Assembly (NCBI GenBank): GCA_019925105.1
Contig: JAHGAU010000039.1
Coordinates: 62,001-126,000, forward strand
Length of the DNA stretch: 64,000 bases
Direction: 5' to 3'
Source of the DNA: Niebla homalea
Lineage: Eukaryota > Ascomycota > Lecanoromycetes > Lecanorales > Ramalinaceae
In this document: piece after piece, positions 1-12,470 of the stretch
How positions within the stretch are numbered: the stretch's first letter is position 1
Layout of the letters: each line of letters starts with the position of its first letter
The notes under the pieces: model-generated
Database searches by the model: none
What the model was told of the DNA's origin: nothing
The model's input: only the letters and a program-made list of their open reading frames with translations
Translations under genes and position numbers: made by a program

Positions 1-1650
1 ATAATATGGAAATAATAGGTAAATAAAAGGGTAAGAAAGCCGGTATAATATTAATAACGAGGGGTACGGGCGAAAAAAAGGGGCAGGAAAACCGCGGCAA
101 AAATATTATTAAGGATATATAAAGGGGAAATAAGGTTAATAAAAAGGATAAAACCTTAAGGAATTAAAGGTAAAGGGCAGAAACGGTATATCGCCCAATA
201 AATAAAGGTAAAAGGGCAGTAAAAAAGGCGGTAAAAACCTTAAAAAGACTTTTTACGGTAAAGTAAAAGGATATTACGTTAAAGACCTAGCCGATACTAC
301 GGATTAAGCTAAAAAACGTAAGGGACTTTTATATAAAGGTAGGGGTAAAATTAAGGGAAACAGAGCGGTTATAGGGCTTTTAAGGGGCGGTAATAAAAAC
401 GTTAATAAAAAGTAAAGATAACGGCTTAAAATTAAATATATAAGGTAAAAGTATAAAAACGGCGGCCTTTTAAATAAAAAAAAGTTAAGCGATAAAAGTA
501 ATAAAAAGGGTATTTACGGTAAGAAATAAAAAGATAACGGAGGAAAAAGCAATTATATTAAGGAAAATAAAGATAATAATAATCCGCTTAATTAATAACG
601 AGGAAAAGAATACGGTTATAAAAATAAACTTATTATAATTAATAAAGGTTTTTAAAATAATAATAGAATCGTTAATAAAATAAATTATCGCGGTATGTAA
701 ATTATAAAGTAGATATATCCTTTTTAATATAACGTTTTTAAAGGTAAAAGAAAGCTTAAAAAGGTTTAAGGCTTAAATTAATAAAGAAGAATATAAATCG
801 GTTAAGGTTTTAAGGTAATTATTTACCGTTATAATAAATAAAATATATTTATCGCATTTTAAAAAAGTTTAAAAAAAAGGCTATATTAAGGAATATAGAA
901 AAAAAAATACAATATTTTACTTAAGGCTTAAGATTATTAACTATAAACTTTTACCGGTAACGAAAAGATTTAACTCCGTAAAACGTATAAAAAGGTACTT
1001 TACCGTTATATTAAGTATAACGTTAATAAAAATATATAATAATATCTTAAATAAAAAAATTATTAAAAAAGGATCTCTTAAGATAACTTAATTATAGGAT
1101 AAAATAATTAATATTTATTAATATTTTAAGTATTAAAGTTATAAATATATTAATATGAAATATTTTAATATTATAAAGTATATAGTTTACGTTAAAGGCT
1201 ATAATACTTATAAGTATATAAAGTTAATAATTAAAAAACTTATAAAGGATATATTTAAATATATTACGTATAATAAGAAAAGATATTTAATATAGGATTC
1301 TAAATATATAATAAAAGTTAAAAAGATTAAACGTAAAGAAACCCGGATAACCGTGAAAATTTAACGGTATAATACGTATAAGATTAATTTAACGGGTTAA
1401 TTAAAGGCAGCCTTAAGATATAAACTTAATTAATTAAATAATAAAAAGTAAATAATAATAACGGATAAAGTAAAAAAAAAAGAAAGCTCTTTATAATCTT
1501 AACCTTAAAAGCCGGCCGTTTTACGTCTTTAATAATAGCCGGGAAGGTATTAAGCTAAAAAATACTTAAATTTAATAAGAAATCCGTAATATAAATAAAT
1601 ATAAAAAAAGGAACCCTTATAAAGGTTAATATATAATATATTAACGTTTT
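1..1650 (+). pseudogene. LINE-1 ORF1 (gag-like) remnant with zinc knuckle, 5' truncated by the window
   Basis: Degraded ORF1. Around 1105-1180 the reading YFKYQSYKYINMKY has the spacing of a CX2CX4HX4C zinc knuckle in which every Cys (TGT/TGC) and the His are now Tyr, as expected from RIP. A second Tyr-rich block with similar spacing follows to about 1300. In this family such knuckles bind the element RNA. The coding sequence starts before base 1. The family's intact N-terminus is visible in LINE-2 at 48693. Confidence 0.6.
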
Positions 1651-1659
1651 TAAGAATAA

Positions 1660-4534
1660 TATAATATAACATTTATAATAAAAAAATTAAAATAATAATA
1701 TCGATATTTAAGTTTAAAGAAATTAAAAATATTAACGTTATAATAATATAAGAATTACTATATAACCTATATATATATTTATTTATTAACTTAAAAGAAA
1801 GGTTTTACTTAACCTTTAAGGAAGATAAAATAATTAAAATATACTTCTTTATAAATAAGTAACTTAACGTAAATAATTAAGATATTACTTATTATAATAA
1901 AAAGCTTTATATATTCCGTATTATAAAAAAAGAGAACTTAAAAGGTAACCTTAATATTTATAATACGTATAATCCGCTGCCGGTTAATAAGGAAGGACTT
2001 TTTATAATATTATTATTTAAAAAGGTTTTAATTATTTTAAATAAATATATATTGCTTAAAGACTTTAATTTATATTATTATATATAGAATAAGAAAAAGC
2101 GTATAATAAATTATATTAAATTAAATAAATTATTAATAATTATTATTTAAATTAATTTCTTATTATTAATACTATAAAGGATTATTACGTAAGAAAATTC
2201 TAAATTTAAAATAACGATTAATTTAACCTTTAATACGGAAAAAGTTACCGGTATAATTATAATATATAGGTTATAAAAGGACTTAAAATATAGCTCGGAT
2301 TATATACCGATATAAATAACCCTGGATTAAACCGTTAATATAACCTTATTATTACCGGTAAGAAAAGCGTAAAAAACGGTTAAAGAAGTAAAGGTTTATA
2401 TAAAAACGGAGGAAATGGTAATATAGTTTACGGACCTCCCTTAACTAAATAATAAAGACCGGATCGACTTTTTATAAAGTAAATAATAAAGGTATTAAAT
2501 GAAATAATCGATAAGATAGGTAGTCCCGTTAATGAAATCCTCTTAAAGAATTAAAATTTATTAAAATAAAGGATATATAACCGCGACCGTAAAAGTGAAA
2601 AAACTAATTAAATAAGCTTTTAAGTATAAGAATTAAGAGATATTTAATTAATTAAAGATTACTTAAAAGGAAAAAAGGAAGATTATTAAGAAGGTTAAGT
2701 AAATATACTTTTAATCCACAATATATAACTTAATAATTTTATTTCGTAGTATTTAAAAGTTAATAAAATATAATAAAAAATAAAATAAGAAATTAAACTT
2801 TATCCTTAAATTCCCGCCTTTTAAAAGACTTAATAATATATTAATTAATACCTTTAATAATAAAATTAAAGCCCTTAAAAAAGTATTTTTCCCCTTTCCG
2901 TTAAAAGTTAATTTAAACGATATTAATAATATTATATACTTTAACCTTATATTAATAAATAAAATAATAATATAAAATATAATAATTAAAGTGATTAATA
3001 AATTAAAGAAGAATAAAACCCCGGGATTAAATAGGATTCTTAATAAATTCTTAATAATAATAACCTTATTATTTAAGAAGGTTTTTACTTATTTTTTTAA
3101 GTATATTTCGACGTTAATTATTATTTATATAAGTTTAAAAAGGCTAAAACGATTATTTTTAAGAAGTTTATTAAGTCAGATTATTTTAAAGTAAAGTCTT
3201 ATAAATTTATTATATTTTTATATACGTTAAAACCTTAAAAACGGTAATAATAAAGATCCTTAATAACTATATAAAAAATAATAAATTTCTCCCCGATTAA
3301 TAAATAAAAGTAAGGAAAAATCGGTTAATAAAAATAACCCTTAAAAGATTAATTAACGGCGTATAAACGGTATAAAATTACGGGAAAAAGTATATTATAA
3401 GTCTTCTTTCTTTTAATATTATAAGTATTTTTAATAAAATAAATTATTAAAGATTACTATATAACTTAAAGAAAAAAAGGATTTTATTTTTCTTAATTAA
3501 ATAAATAAAGAGTTTCTTAAGTAATTAAGTTACGTTAATTAACTTAAGATAAAAAATAAGTTTAATAAAACCTATTATAACGGGGATTCCTTAAGGATTT
3601 TTTTTATATTATTTTTATTTTTTAACGATTTATTAATTAAGGAATTTATTAAGTTAAGATAGAAAATTTAAGTTGGAGGCTTTATTAATAACGTTTATTT
3701 CTTAACTTATAATATTTTCATACGTATAAATTATCTAAAATTAAAATAAGTTTATAAAATTTATCTTTAATAAATAAAAACTTATAAGGCTTAATTTACG
3801 TTATATAAATATAAATTTATTTATATAATTAAAAGCCCGAAATTATACGATATAATAACTATAATAAACTTAAATAAAGTTATAATAAAGCCGGATATTA
3901 ATATTAAAGTCCTTAATTTTTAATTAAATAAAAAGCTTAATTAAAAGGATTATATAAGAAAGGTTTAAAAGAAAATAACTTTATAAGAAAAAAGCCTTAT
4001 TTATTTCGCTATATTAATATAAAGAATTATATTATAAAAGGCCCGGATTATTTATTAAGCTATAATAAAGTTAACTATAATATATATTATAGTTATTTAA
4101 TATATACTTAAAAATACTCCGGGATATAAAAAGGAACTTATTTAAATATTATAGAAAGTCTAAAACCAGTATTTAAAAATAAATAATAATATTTATAAAA
4201 TAACTTTTATCTTAATATTAAAGTTTAAGGTTTATATACCGTTAATCGAGGTTTTATTAAATTAAATAGTTATTTAAGTAAAATTAAAGAAATATATATA
4301 TTTAATTATAATAATAAAAAACGGGCGGATCCGCCAGAATCTTAATAAGTTATAAGTTAAAAGGAATAAATTAAAAATACTTGTTTTTTTTCCTATTAAA
4401 ATAAAATAAGAATAAATTAAAAAAATAATTAATTTTATTAATATCTTAAAAATTAATTTAAGCGTATATAAGCTTCCGTTAAATATAAAAAAAAACCGAG
4501 ATTAAAAGGATTTAAAAAAAAAATTATAACGATT
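1660..4534 (+). pseudogene. LINE-1 ORF2 remnant: endonuclease plus reverse transcriptase
   Basis: Degraded ORF2. The endonuclease (exonuclease-endonuclease-phosphatase fold) covers about 1665-2400, with the motif LLKDFNLYYY near 2050-2080 corresponding to the family's DFNxHH. The reverse transcriptase covers about 2880-3950. A fragment at 2991-3194 escaped stops for 67 codons and carries INKLKKNKTPGLN, the typical LINE 'KPNKAPG' motif. Near 3672-3700 GGFINNVYFLTYN matches the catalytic [FA]xDD box with both Asp turned to Asn. The C-terminal extension (to about 4534) ends abruptly at the Gypsy target site and resumes at 12189. Several frame changes and many TAA/TAG codons make it non-functional. 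Confidence 0.85.
4530..4534. repeat. Target-site duplication CGATT, left copy
   Basis: CGATT immediately precedes the left LTR (TGTTAG...) and is repeated exactly at 12189-12193 after the right LTR. A perfect 5-bp duplication shows one intact insertion event into LINE-1. Confidence 0.9.
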
Positions 4535-4867
4535 TGTTAGACTGACTCCGCTGGCGGCACGCCGGCGGGACTAGTAAAGGTAGGTATAGAAGACGTGACG
4601 TTATAATCTAGATACTTGGGTACTACTTTAATAAGTAAATTAATAATAAAATTAATTCTTAAGGAACTTAGAAAGAACTGGGGTATAACCTTTACTTAAA
4701 ATAAAGGTAATAACTACCCCGCTTTACGCCTATTAAGTTACGGCTTATAAATAACGTATACCAAGGCCATTACTAAGGCCCTTTACCAAGGCCTAACGGC
4801 CTACCTTAACGTAGCAGTATAGTATACTACTATAACGCCGGCGTAGAGGTAACGTTAATTATTAATA
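4535..4867 (-). repeat. Gypsy 3' LTR (left)
   Basis: 333 bp, aligning without gaps in the stretches compared to 11856-12188. It starts TGTTAGACTGACTCCG, barely RIPed, and ends ATTATTAATA, where the other copy retains TGCTAACA. The differences between the two LTRs are C/T or G/A. Confidence 0.92.
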
Positions 4868-4870
4868 ATT

Positions 4871-4883
4871 ATCTCCCCCTTTA
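4871..4883 (-). promoter_or_regulatory. Polypurine tract of the Gypsy element
   Basis: On the minus strand this reads AAAGGGGGAGAT, three bases from the 3' LTR. That is the position and composition of the primer for plus-strand synthesis, and it independently supports minus-strand orientation. Confidence 0.7.
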
Positions 4884-5759
4884 TACGTTGGTCTTTAGGG
4901 TATAAAGAGATATATCTAAGATATTAACGTAGAGCCGGCTAAGTATAAGGCTTATTAAAAACCCATTACTAAACCCAGTAAGAAAAGGGTAAAGGGAAAA
5001 AAGTCCTTAGGTATATATACGAGTGTAATAGTATCTATTTAATAGTAACATAATAGGGGCACCTTACGCTGGCGAAGAGCTAACGCGACTTAAAGAGTTT
5101 ATTAAAAACTCCTTTATAAAACCTAGTAGGAAAAGGTAAGTAGGAAAAGAGTCTTTATGGTATTAATTAATGGTTACCCAGGGCTTTACTATTGATTCAC
5201 CACGCTATAATAAAGGTAGACGTTATTATAAAAATAGCGCGCAATTATAATAAGGTTTTTATTTTATTTTAAACTTTTTCTTTTTTCTTTTTAATAATCT
5301 TAATCGCTTTTATAAATATAATATATTAAGGGTTTATACGAGTATTTATAAGCTAATACGCGTATAGCTATATACCCTTGTTATCCATATTATTATTATA
5401 ATAAATAATATTAGTGTTACGTAAGCGTTTTACTTACGTTAATAGTCCGCTTATTTTATTTATTAATACTATATATAAGTTAATCGATCTTAAATAACGT
5501 AACTTACGTTAATGTATCATTAATATAAACGTAAATATAATATTAATAATAAATATAATAACGCCTTATTTTATTTGCTTTTTATAGGGTAAACTACGCT
5601 ACGTACGTGGCCCGTTACCTTACTCGCGGTATCGCTATAAGCGATACCCTTCCCGTTATTTCCCCGTAAGTATCTTAACGCCGTCGTACCGCCGTTATTC
5701 TGATATATATATAGTTCCCGGACTAGCTATAATCCCGGGTAATTCAATAAATATATAAG
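4884..5759. other. Gypsy 3' non-coding stretch, no gene seen
   Basis: AT-rich interior sequence between the purine tract and the extra ORF. I see no conserved domain in either direction. The end of this stretch may hold the start of the extra plus-strand frame, but no start codon could be chosen. Confidence 0.4.
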
Positions 5760-6425
5760 CATCCTTCGATCGGTACGCGGTCTATTAAGGCGTAAGCCCA
5801 ATACGTACGGAAACGTAGCGAAATCCTTCAGGATTTTAAAGTTTTCCGGTTAAATACTGGCCAAACGTTAACCACCACCGGTTAAACGGAGCATACGTTC
5901 CGTTAAGTTACCTTAAAAGTTAAAGGGGAGGTATCAATCCTTTAAATTAAAAAAAAGGCGCTTACCGCCCGCGTTAAGGCGGCGGAAAGGGAGGTTATCC
6001 GGCTTAAAGAGCAGGTAAATAAATTATAATATAATAATAAAACGACGGCGTTAACGTTTAATAACTAAATCAGCTTAATACGGGGGGTCTAGGCCCTTCG
6101 TAAGAGTCGACTCCGTTAAGGAGTTATTCCTTATTTCCTAACTTTATATCCGGGGTAAAGAAAGTAAACCCCGAGCTTATAATGTCCGGTAACTTAAGAA
6201 ATAGAAAAAAGGAGGGAGATACGGGCTTTAGCCTATTTAAAGAAAAGGAAGAGGAGGTTATACCCTCTTTAATAGCGCCGTCGGAGGGGTTAACCTTAAC
6301 TTCTAGGAATAATACCCCAGAATTAAGTTAAGGAGCCTTTCCGGCGAACAATATTAAGGAGAGGCCTTTAATTAAGGCGGAGAAAAAGGCGGAGAAAAGA
6401 AGGAGGAAGAAAATAAAAAGGGTAT
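5760..6425 (+). pseudogene. Extra ORF inside the Gypsy element, opposite strand to gag-pol; coiled coil and basic tail
   Basis: One plus-strand frame stays coherent from 5760 to about 6425 if TAA/TAG are read as RIPed Gln/Trp codons. At about 5960-6030 it reads KKALTARVKAAEREVIRLKE, a strongly predicted heptad coiled coil. The downstream part is rich in Arg and Lys (about 6375-6420), like a nuclear-localisation or nucleic-acid-binding tail. Base composition here is less AT-rich than in the pol genes. It lies between the chromodomain and the 3' LTR, antisense to the element's own genes. I do not recognise the family. Coiled coils followed by basic tails also occur at the C-terminus of fungal pogo-type transposases, but the similarity is too weak to assign. 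Confidence 0.5.
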
Positions 6426-6980
6426 AACGCCCTTATACTTATCCTTAACCTTATTAATTTATTTATAAGAAGAAAAAGCCTATATTAATACGGAGTTATA
6501 AATTGTTCTTTTATTTTTATACATTAATATTACTGGAGTTCGGCGTTAAACGTTAAAATTAATGGCGTTAAACGTTAAACGCTTATAATCTATATATTAC
6601 TAAAAAGTAATAAGGCGGACGATATTATTAAAGCTACCGGTGCGCCAGCGTAAACCCAGTAAATATACTTATTAACCTTTCATTACCCTTAATAACTTCA
6701 TTTTTTTAATTTTATTTACTTAATAGCGCGTCGGGCGCTTATAATTTAACGCTTACGCTTCTTTACCTTTTCCGGTATTATCGCGGTTATTATTAAAGCC
6801 ACTTTTATTAATTACAACATTATAATAAAGACAATTGCCTCCGTAACGCCGGCTTATCCGTACGTATAGTACCCGTAATAGGTAAAGTTATTAGTTAAAG
6901 CTTAAACTCCAGTAATCTTACGGAAGGATAGCGTATAAGGGTTAAATAATTATAATATTAATTATATATATAATTATTAA
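6426..6980. other. Gypsy interior spacer, no gene seen
   Basis: RIPed sequence between the extra plus-strand ORF and the chromodomain end of pol. It includes a short direct duplication around 6955-6992 (ATTATATATATAATTATTA repeated). No domain was recognised. Confidence 0.35.
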
Positions 6981-9900
6981 TTATATATATAACCTCCGCC
7001 GTTACGGCGTTATAACCTTATTTACGTCTCCTTTTACTCCGTATTATCTCGTTATATTATTCCCGTAGTTCTTAAGAGTACTTTAAGTCCGCCTCCGGCA
7101 CTTATTAATTATATTTAAAGCCTTAATTAACTTACTTAACTTAATATTAAACGCCCTTTTTATTCTTAACCTTATTAATAATTTCTTTAACTACTTATTC
7201 TTCTTCGTTATTAATTAATTCAGGTACTTATATTATAGCCTCCGCCGTTTAATTATTAATATAAATATAATAAAGCTTTAAAAAAGAAATATAAATAATA
7301 AGGTAAATTTAATAAGCAATAAAGAGGAATAAATAATACGCTTACGTTCCAATTTTATTATTAATTCTAAAAGGTCCCATAAATCAGGGCGTAAGCTTTT
7401 TACTTAATTATTTTAGCTTAAAGTTTTTAATATTCAGTATTATTAAATTATTAACGTTATATAACTTTAACTTATATTTCTTATTATACGTTTTTTAAAT
7501 TGATTTAATAATATAGCGTTATTGGTTTATTAATATTAATTATATTTTATATAATATTTTAACCTTATTTTTTATTATAAATATCTTTTCTTTTATAAGT
7601 TTATCCTTAAGTTTAAAATAAATATCTAGATTATAACTATATATCGCTATAAAAGGACTATAATTTAAAGTTAAGTATTCCGAGTTTATATAAGTAAATT
7701 CGGTTAAAGGGAATAGTTTTACTTAATTCATTTACTTAAAGTTAATAAAAATCCTTAAATATTATTTAAAATCTTAATTTTAACGCTTTATTTAATTATC
7801 CGTTTACGGGTAAAAAGCGGTACTTAATTTACGCTTTATCTTTACGTAATAATATATTAAACCCCAGAATTTACTAATAAATAAAGATTCTCGGTTAATT
7901 ATAATTCCAGCCGGCGTATTATAGCGTAATACGATTTCTTTAAAGAAGAGATCCGTTAGCGTAACAATATCGATTTATTTTATAACGGGGAGGTATCTAT
8001 ATATCTTTATATATTTATCTATAATTATTAAAATCGAATTATAAACGTTACCTTTAACTTTACTTACGGGTAAGCCGGTAATAAAGTCTATACTGAGTTC
8101 TTTCTAAAGTATAGCCGGTTAAAGGAATAAAATAAGCTCGTTATAAGGGCGGTAATACGGTATTTTAATCCTTTAATAAGTATCATACGTTTTAATATAA
8201 TTATTAATTTAAGCCTTTAAGCCGTCCTAGTAATATTTACGGGCTAAGAGCTTATAAGTTTTTTTGGCTCTAAAATAACCCGTTAGCGGGTTATTATAAT
8301 ACTTATTAATCAGCTTTTCTTTAACCGCTTTATCCCGGGGGACGTATATACGGCCCTTATAGGTTATAAGGCCATTAAGATCAAGTTTTTAAGCATTATT
8401 ATAACTTTAACGAGAATACGTTAACGTTACGTTATCGTCCTTAATCTTATATATAAATATATCGTTAACCTATAAATCCTTAATAAGTAACTTAATCGGC
8501 CTAGATTCTTCGTAAAGCTTTTTAAGTAATTATTGAATCTCTTTTTACGGGATAATAATTTAAATACCTTTTAAAATAAGTAATAATTAATAATTAATAA
8601 CCGCCGTCCGCCGGCGTTTTACCGACTTATCGGATTAAAATACGAGCTTATTCTATAAGATAAATAATAAAATAATATTAAAAGATAAGACTCCTTTATA
8701 GTTTAAACGTCTTGATAAAGGATTAATAAGGTTTATTTTACCTTAATAATAAAATACTTTAAAGTTATAATTAATAAGTTTTAAGACTTACCTAGCTTAA
8801 TACGGGCTTAACGCCGGCTATTTTATAAACCTTTAAAGGTTATTATAATCTGTTTATATTTAAATAACTTTAAGGCTTTTTTTTTTAAATAATATTATTA
8901 TTACTTAAACGCCATAACGATAATAAAAAGCTCTTAATTATACGTTTTATAATTCTGTTCGGTAAAGGCTATTTTTCTGGATTAATACGTAATTAAGCGT
9001 TAATAACCCTTTTCAAACTATTAAGATAAGATGCCTATAATAGTAAAATTAAATATATTAGTCTTTACTTATACCCCCCGTTTTAAATTAAAATAACGGA
9101 GTAATAATACGTTAATAAATATTTCGTAGAGCCGGCGGAACGTTATATTAGCCGTATTATTTTACTTTAACGGGCCAGCCTTCTTCCCTTCCTTATTACT
9201 TTTAAGCAGATTAATTAAAGGCTTAATTATCCTTAAATATTCATAAATAAAACAACGATAAAAATTTATAAAGCTTAAAAAGACTTATACTTCCCGGTAA
9301 GTTTTCAGGATAGGCCAATCCTTAATAATTTGGATACGCTCCTGGTCTATTTAAATCTTTTTAATGGAAACGATAAACCCTAGGAACTTTACTTAAGTAA
9401 TATTAAACTAGCACTTCTTAAGGTTAACGTAAAGCTAAAATTAATAAAGTCGCTTAAAAACCTATTAAATATAACGTTAATAATCCGCCGGATTCTTATT
9501 AAATATTAAAATATCGTTTAAGTAAATTATATAAGTTATATTAATAAGGTTAATAAGGGCATAATTAATATAAGCTTAAAAAGTTATTAAGGCGTTAATT
9601 AACCTAAACAATATAACGAGATATTTAAAGTGGCCGTAACGTATATAAAACGCCGTCTTTTACTTATCGCCAGACTTAATCCGTAGCCGGTAATAAGTAT
9701 CCTTAAGGTCCAACTTAATAAACTATTTAAAGTTATTTAACTGGTTAAAAGTCTTAATAATTAAAGGTAATAAGTATCGATTTTTAACTATAACTGTATT
9801 TAACTTACGGTAATCGATATAGAGATGAAGGCCGCCGTCCTTCTTAAGTATAAAAAGGATCGGGGTGCTTATAAATAATATTAAGTAATAAATTTAACCC

Positions 9901-10680
9901 CGGGCTATAGTATCCTTAAGATACCGCCAGAGCTCCGTTAATTCTACCCGAGATAGGTTATATAGGGGACTATATAATAACTTTTTATTATTTAAGTTAA
10001 TAACATAATTTTCCTATTTTAATTTAGGTAAAGTATTAATTATATTATTGGAAAAAACATTTATATACTCGCTTAACTCTTTCGGGACGTTCCGGCTAAT
10101 AAAGTCTTTTATTATACTTATATGCGTTAAATTACTTTAAAAGATTCACGGTACTTTTAAGCGCTTTATTATTACGTTAACGTAAATAATTATAAAAACC
10201 TTATTAATCTCCGTTAAATTTTAATTAAAGTTATAGACGTTATTAATTTATAACTTATAAAAATTAATTTTAAAGCGTTATTTATCCGCCGCCGGATCGA
10301 TCGTTATTTATAAGGCGTATAAGGTTAATAAATTAAGGATTACGTTTAGACTTTTTTAATTAATAACGTAAAAAAGTATTTTATATTGCTTTTATTGCCC
10401 TTAATTATTAACCAGATAATACTATAATTAATAAGTATTATAATAAAAGATTTACTTATTATTAAGAAAAGCTACTTACGGCAAAACGGTAAAGGTTAAT
10501 TATAAGTTTTATTGGACCGTATATACTTATAAAATTAAATTTATTTAAGCTTTAATATTAATTAATATACTTAATAATTAAAGATTATCTTAAAAACTTA
10601 TTTAGCCTTTAATAATAAAAGTTAGGTATACTTTTAGTTATCTTTTTGTTAACTCCGACCTTAAGGCGCCGCCGGAACTT
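6980..10680 (-). pseudogene. Gypsy pol remnant: protease region, RT, RNase H, integrase, chromodomain
   Basis: Read right to left. RT is at about 9000-9950: PILFILKKDGGLHLYIDYRK near 9840-9900, LDLKDTYYRLRIKSGDKW near 9660-9720, and YLNDILIF for the YxDD box near 9510-9530. RNase H follows at about 8600-9000. The integrase zinc-binding region lies at about 8120-8340 and its core at about 7730-8110 (LSIDFITGLPVSKVKG, then LRYNTPAGIIINRES). The C-terminal chromodomain is at about 7080-7220 (VVEEIINKVKNKKG, then PEADL). Chromodomains of this type direct integration toward H3K9-methylated chromatin. Catalytic Asp residues are often Asn and Cys are Tyr through RIP. A protease must lie near 10300-10700, but I could not place its active site. 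Confidence 0.88.
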
Positions 10681-10699
10681 TATCGTTTTTTAACGCATT

Positions 10700-11850
10700 A
10701 TCTTTTTTACGGGATTTTACGTTTATTATTAAGACCTTATTTTATAAGACGGTAAGGCAATCGGATATATAATAACCCTTTCCGTGGTATATATAATATT
10801 TAACGTTTTTATTTACTTTAAGGGCGGCGTCGGAATTTTTAAATATAGCTTTACGCTTTTAACCACGAGAATTAATTTTAATAAAGGTACGCGTCAGCTT
10901 TAAGTTATTAAAACCAGGTTTAAATACCTTATTTTCAAGGGATTTATCCTTATTAACTTTCTGATTATTATTAATGGTACGTTCTAGGTTATTCTCCTAT
11001 ATAATCGCCGCCGTTACGATATCGTCCCGGGTTCTTAATACCTTATTAATTACGAGGATTTTAATTTTAAGTTCCGGTAAAAGCTTTATAAAGAATATAT
11101 AAATATAAAATTTATCTGGTAATAATAATAAGTCCTCTTTTATAATCTTTAAAGTATTACGGAACTACGTTACCTTTTAATTAAAACGTTATTTAATATC
11201 CTTAAACCACTTATAATAAGTAAACCAACGGTTTTCCGGATTAATTATTAAGTTTAAAAGCTTATCCTTAAGTTCTTAATAGCTTATTTTATTGATTTCT
11301 TCGTCCGATAGGTTAAAGATTTTATAAGAAATAGACCTTAAATAAAAAACTACCTTTTTTCTCTTAATAAAGAAGTACTTAAGATAAAGCATAAATTATT
11401 TCTTTAAGTTAATAAATTACATTTAATATTTACTTTTAAACTTATTTTAATATAGCTTAAACTTTTCCGGATAAAAAGATTTACTTTTATAAGGTAGGAT
11501 AAAAGCCGCCGGCGAAACGTTATCGGCATAAAGCTTAATAATAGGGTTAACGCGGGGAAAAGTCCCAGAGCGTAAACCTTTATATTACGCGTTAACGCGG
11601 TTAAATATATACTCTTAATAAGCATAATTTTCGGCCTTAAGCCGGTTAACTTTAAACTATAGTTTTAAAAGTTAAGCTTATTAAGCCGTAATATTACGGT
11701 AATATTCCGCCGCTTTAATTTACTTAATTATAATAAAAAGGTTCTTAATTAAAGGGCGAATATCGTTTTCTTATTTTAAGGTTTATTAAGTTAATCGAAT
11801 ATCCATTATAACGGTAACGTTAAGCCTTCTCCTTAATAAGGAAGAAGAAT
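10700..11850 (-). pseudogene. Gypsy gag remnant with zinc knuckle
   Basis: Minus-strand gag. Near 10755-10800 the reading YYIYHGKGYYISDC is a CX2CX4HX4C knuckle with two Cys and the His replaced by Tyr (the last Cys survives). A long coherent capsid-like frame lies upstream (to about 11600), containing SGTFPRVNPI and YADNVSPAAFILPYKS. A 73-codon open stretch at 11404-11625 is out of frame with this reading and is not the gene. Confidence 0.75.
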
Positions 11851-11855
11851 TAAAA

Positions 11856-12188
11856 TATTAAATTAACTCCGCTAACGGTACGCCGGCGGGATTAATAAAA
11901 ATAAATATAAAAAACGTGACGTTATAGTTTAAATACTTAGGTATTACTTTAATAAGTAAATTAATAATAAGATTAATTCTTAAGGAACTTAAAAAGAATT
12001 AAGGCATAGCCTTTACTTAAGGTAAAGGTAATGATTATCCCGCTTTACGCCTGTTAAGCTACGGCTTATAAATAACGTATACCAAGGCCGTTACTAAGGC
12101 CTTTTGTTAAGGCCTAACGGCCTACCTTGGCGCAGCAGCATGGCGCACCACTATGGCGCCGGCGCAGAGGTGGCGCTAGCTGCTAACA
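11856..12188 (-). repeat. Gypsy 5' LTR (right), RIP-spared at its outer end
   Basis: 333-bp partner of 4535-4867. The first part is RIPed (TATTAAATTAACTCC against TGTTAGACTGACTCC on the left), but the last 70 bases keep CA and TG, ending GCTAGCTGCTAACA. No primer-binding site could be recognised in the RIPed sequence just inside this LTR. Confidence 0.92.
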
Positions 12189-12193
12189 CGATT
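12189..12193. repeat. Target-site duplication CGATT, right copy
   Basis: Exact match to 4530-4534; LINE-1 sequence resumes here. Confidence 0.9.
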
Positions 12194-12470
12194 ACTTTAT
12201 AAACTATAATAAAGTAAATTAAGCGTTAACGGAAATATAAAGACTTTATACTTTAAAATCGTTATTATTTAACTCTTAATAATAAAAAGATTATTAATAA
12301 ATATCTCCGTTATTATAATATTATAAAAAAGGGTAATAATATATTAACGATTGAACTCCGGACGGATAAAAACGGTTTAATTTATTTCTCATTTATTATA
12401 TATACCGGAAATTAAATAAACGCCGGGTATAAATATAAATAAAAAAGCAAAATACTATATATATCTTTAT
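12189..12470 (+). pseudogene. LINE-1 ORF2 C-terminal remnant
   Basis: Continuation of LINE-1 ORF2 after the Gypsy insertion. Around 12355-12430 it reads ELRTDKNGLIYFSF and then an AGYKYK-type motif. This fits the 'QxRTGKIGLxxFL ... C.C' region near the end of fungal LINE ORF2 proteins, with Cys converted to Tyr. The frame degenerates after about 12470, probably near the original stop. Confidence 0.65.

Larger units (their letters stand above)
4535..12188 (-). mobile_element. Complete Ty3/Gypsy chromovirus-like LTR retrotransposon, RIP-degraded
   Basis: A 7654-bp element bounded by 333-bp LTRs (4535-4867 and 11856-12188; terminal TGTTAG...CTAACA) and a CGATT target duplication. Coding order on the minus strand is gag, zinc knuckle, reverse transcriptase, RNase H, HHCC-type integrase and chromodomain, which is the Ty3/Gypsy order. 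The 3' LTR is therefore the left one, and a purine tract (minus strand) sits beside it. About 2 kb between the chromodomain and the 3' LTR is longer than usual and holds an extra open frame on the opposite strand. The element interrupts the C-terminal part of LINE-1. Confidence 0.92.

Noticed and set aside
4100..4534. RNase H domain in LINE-1
   Set aside because: No RNase H motif series could be read. The region instead fits the C-terminal extension after RT and continues past the Gypsy insertion.
11404..11625. 73-codon minus-strand open frame in the Gypsy gag
   Set aside because: It is one frame off the readable gag sequence, which reads SGTFPRVNPI and YADNVSPAA over the same bases. It is a chance opening.
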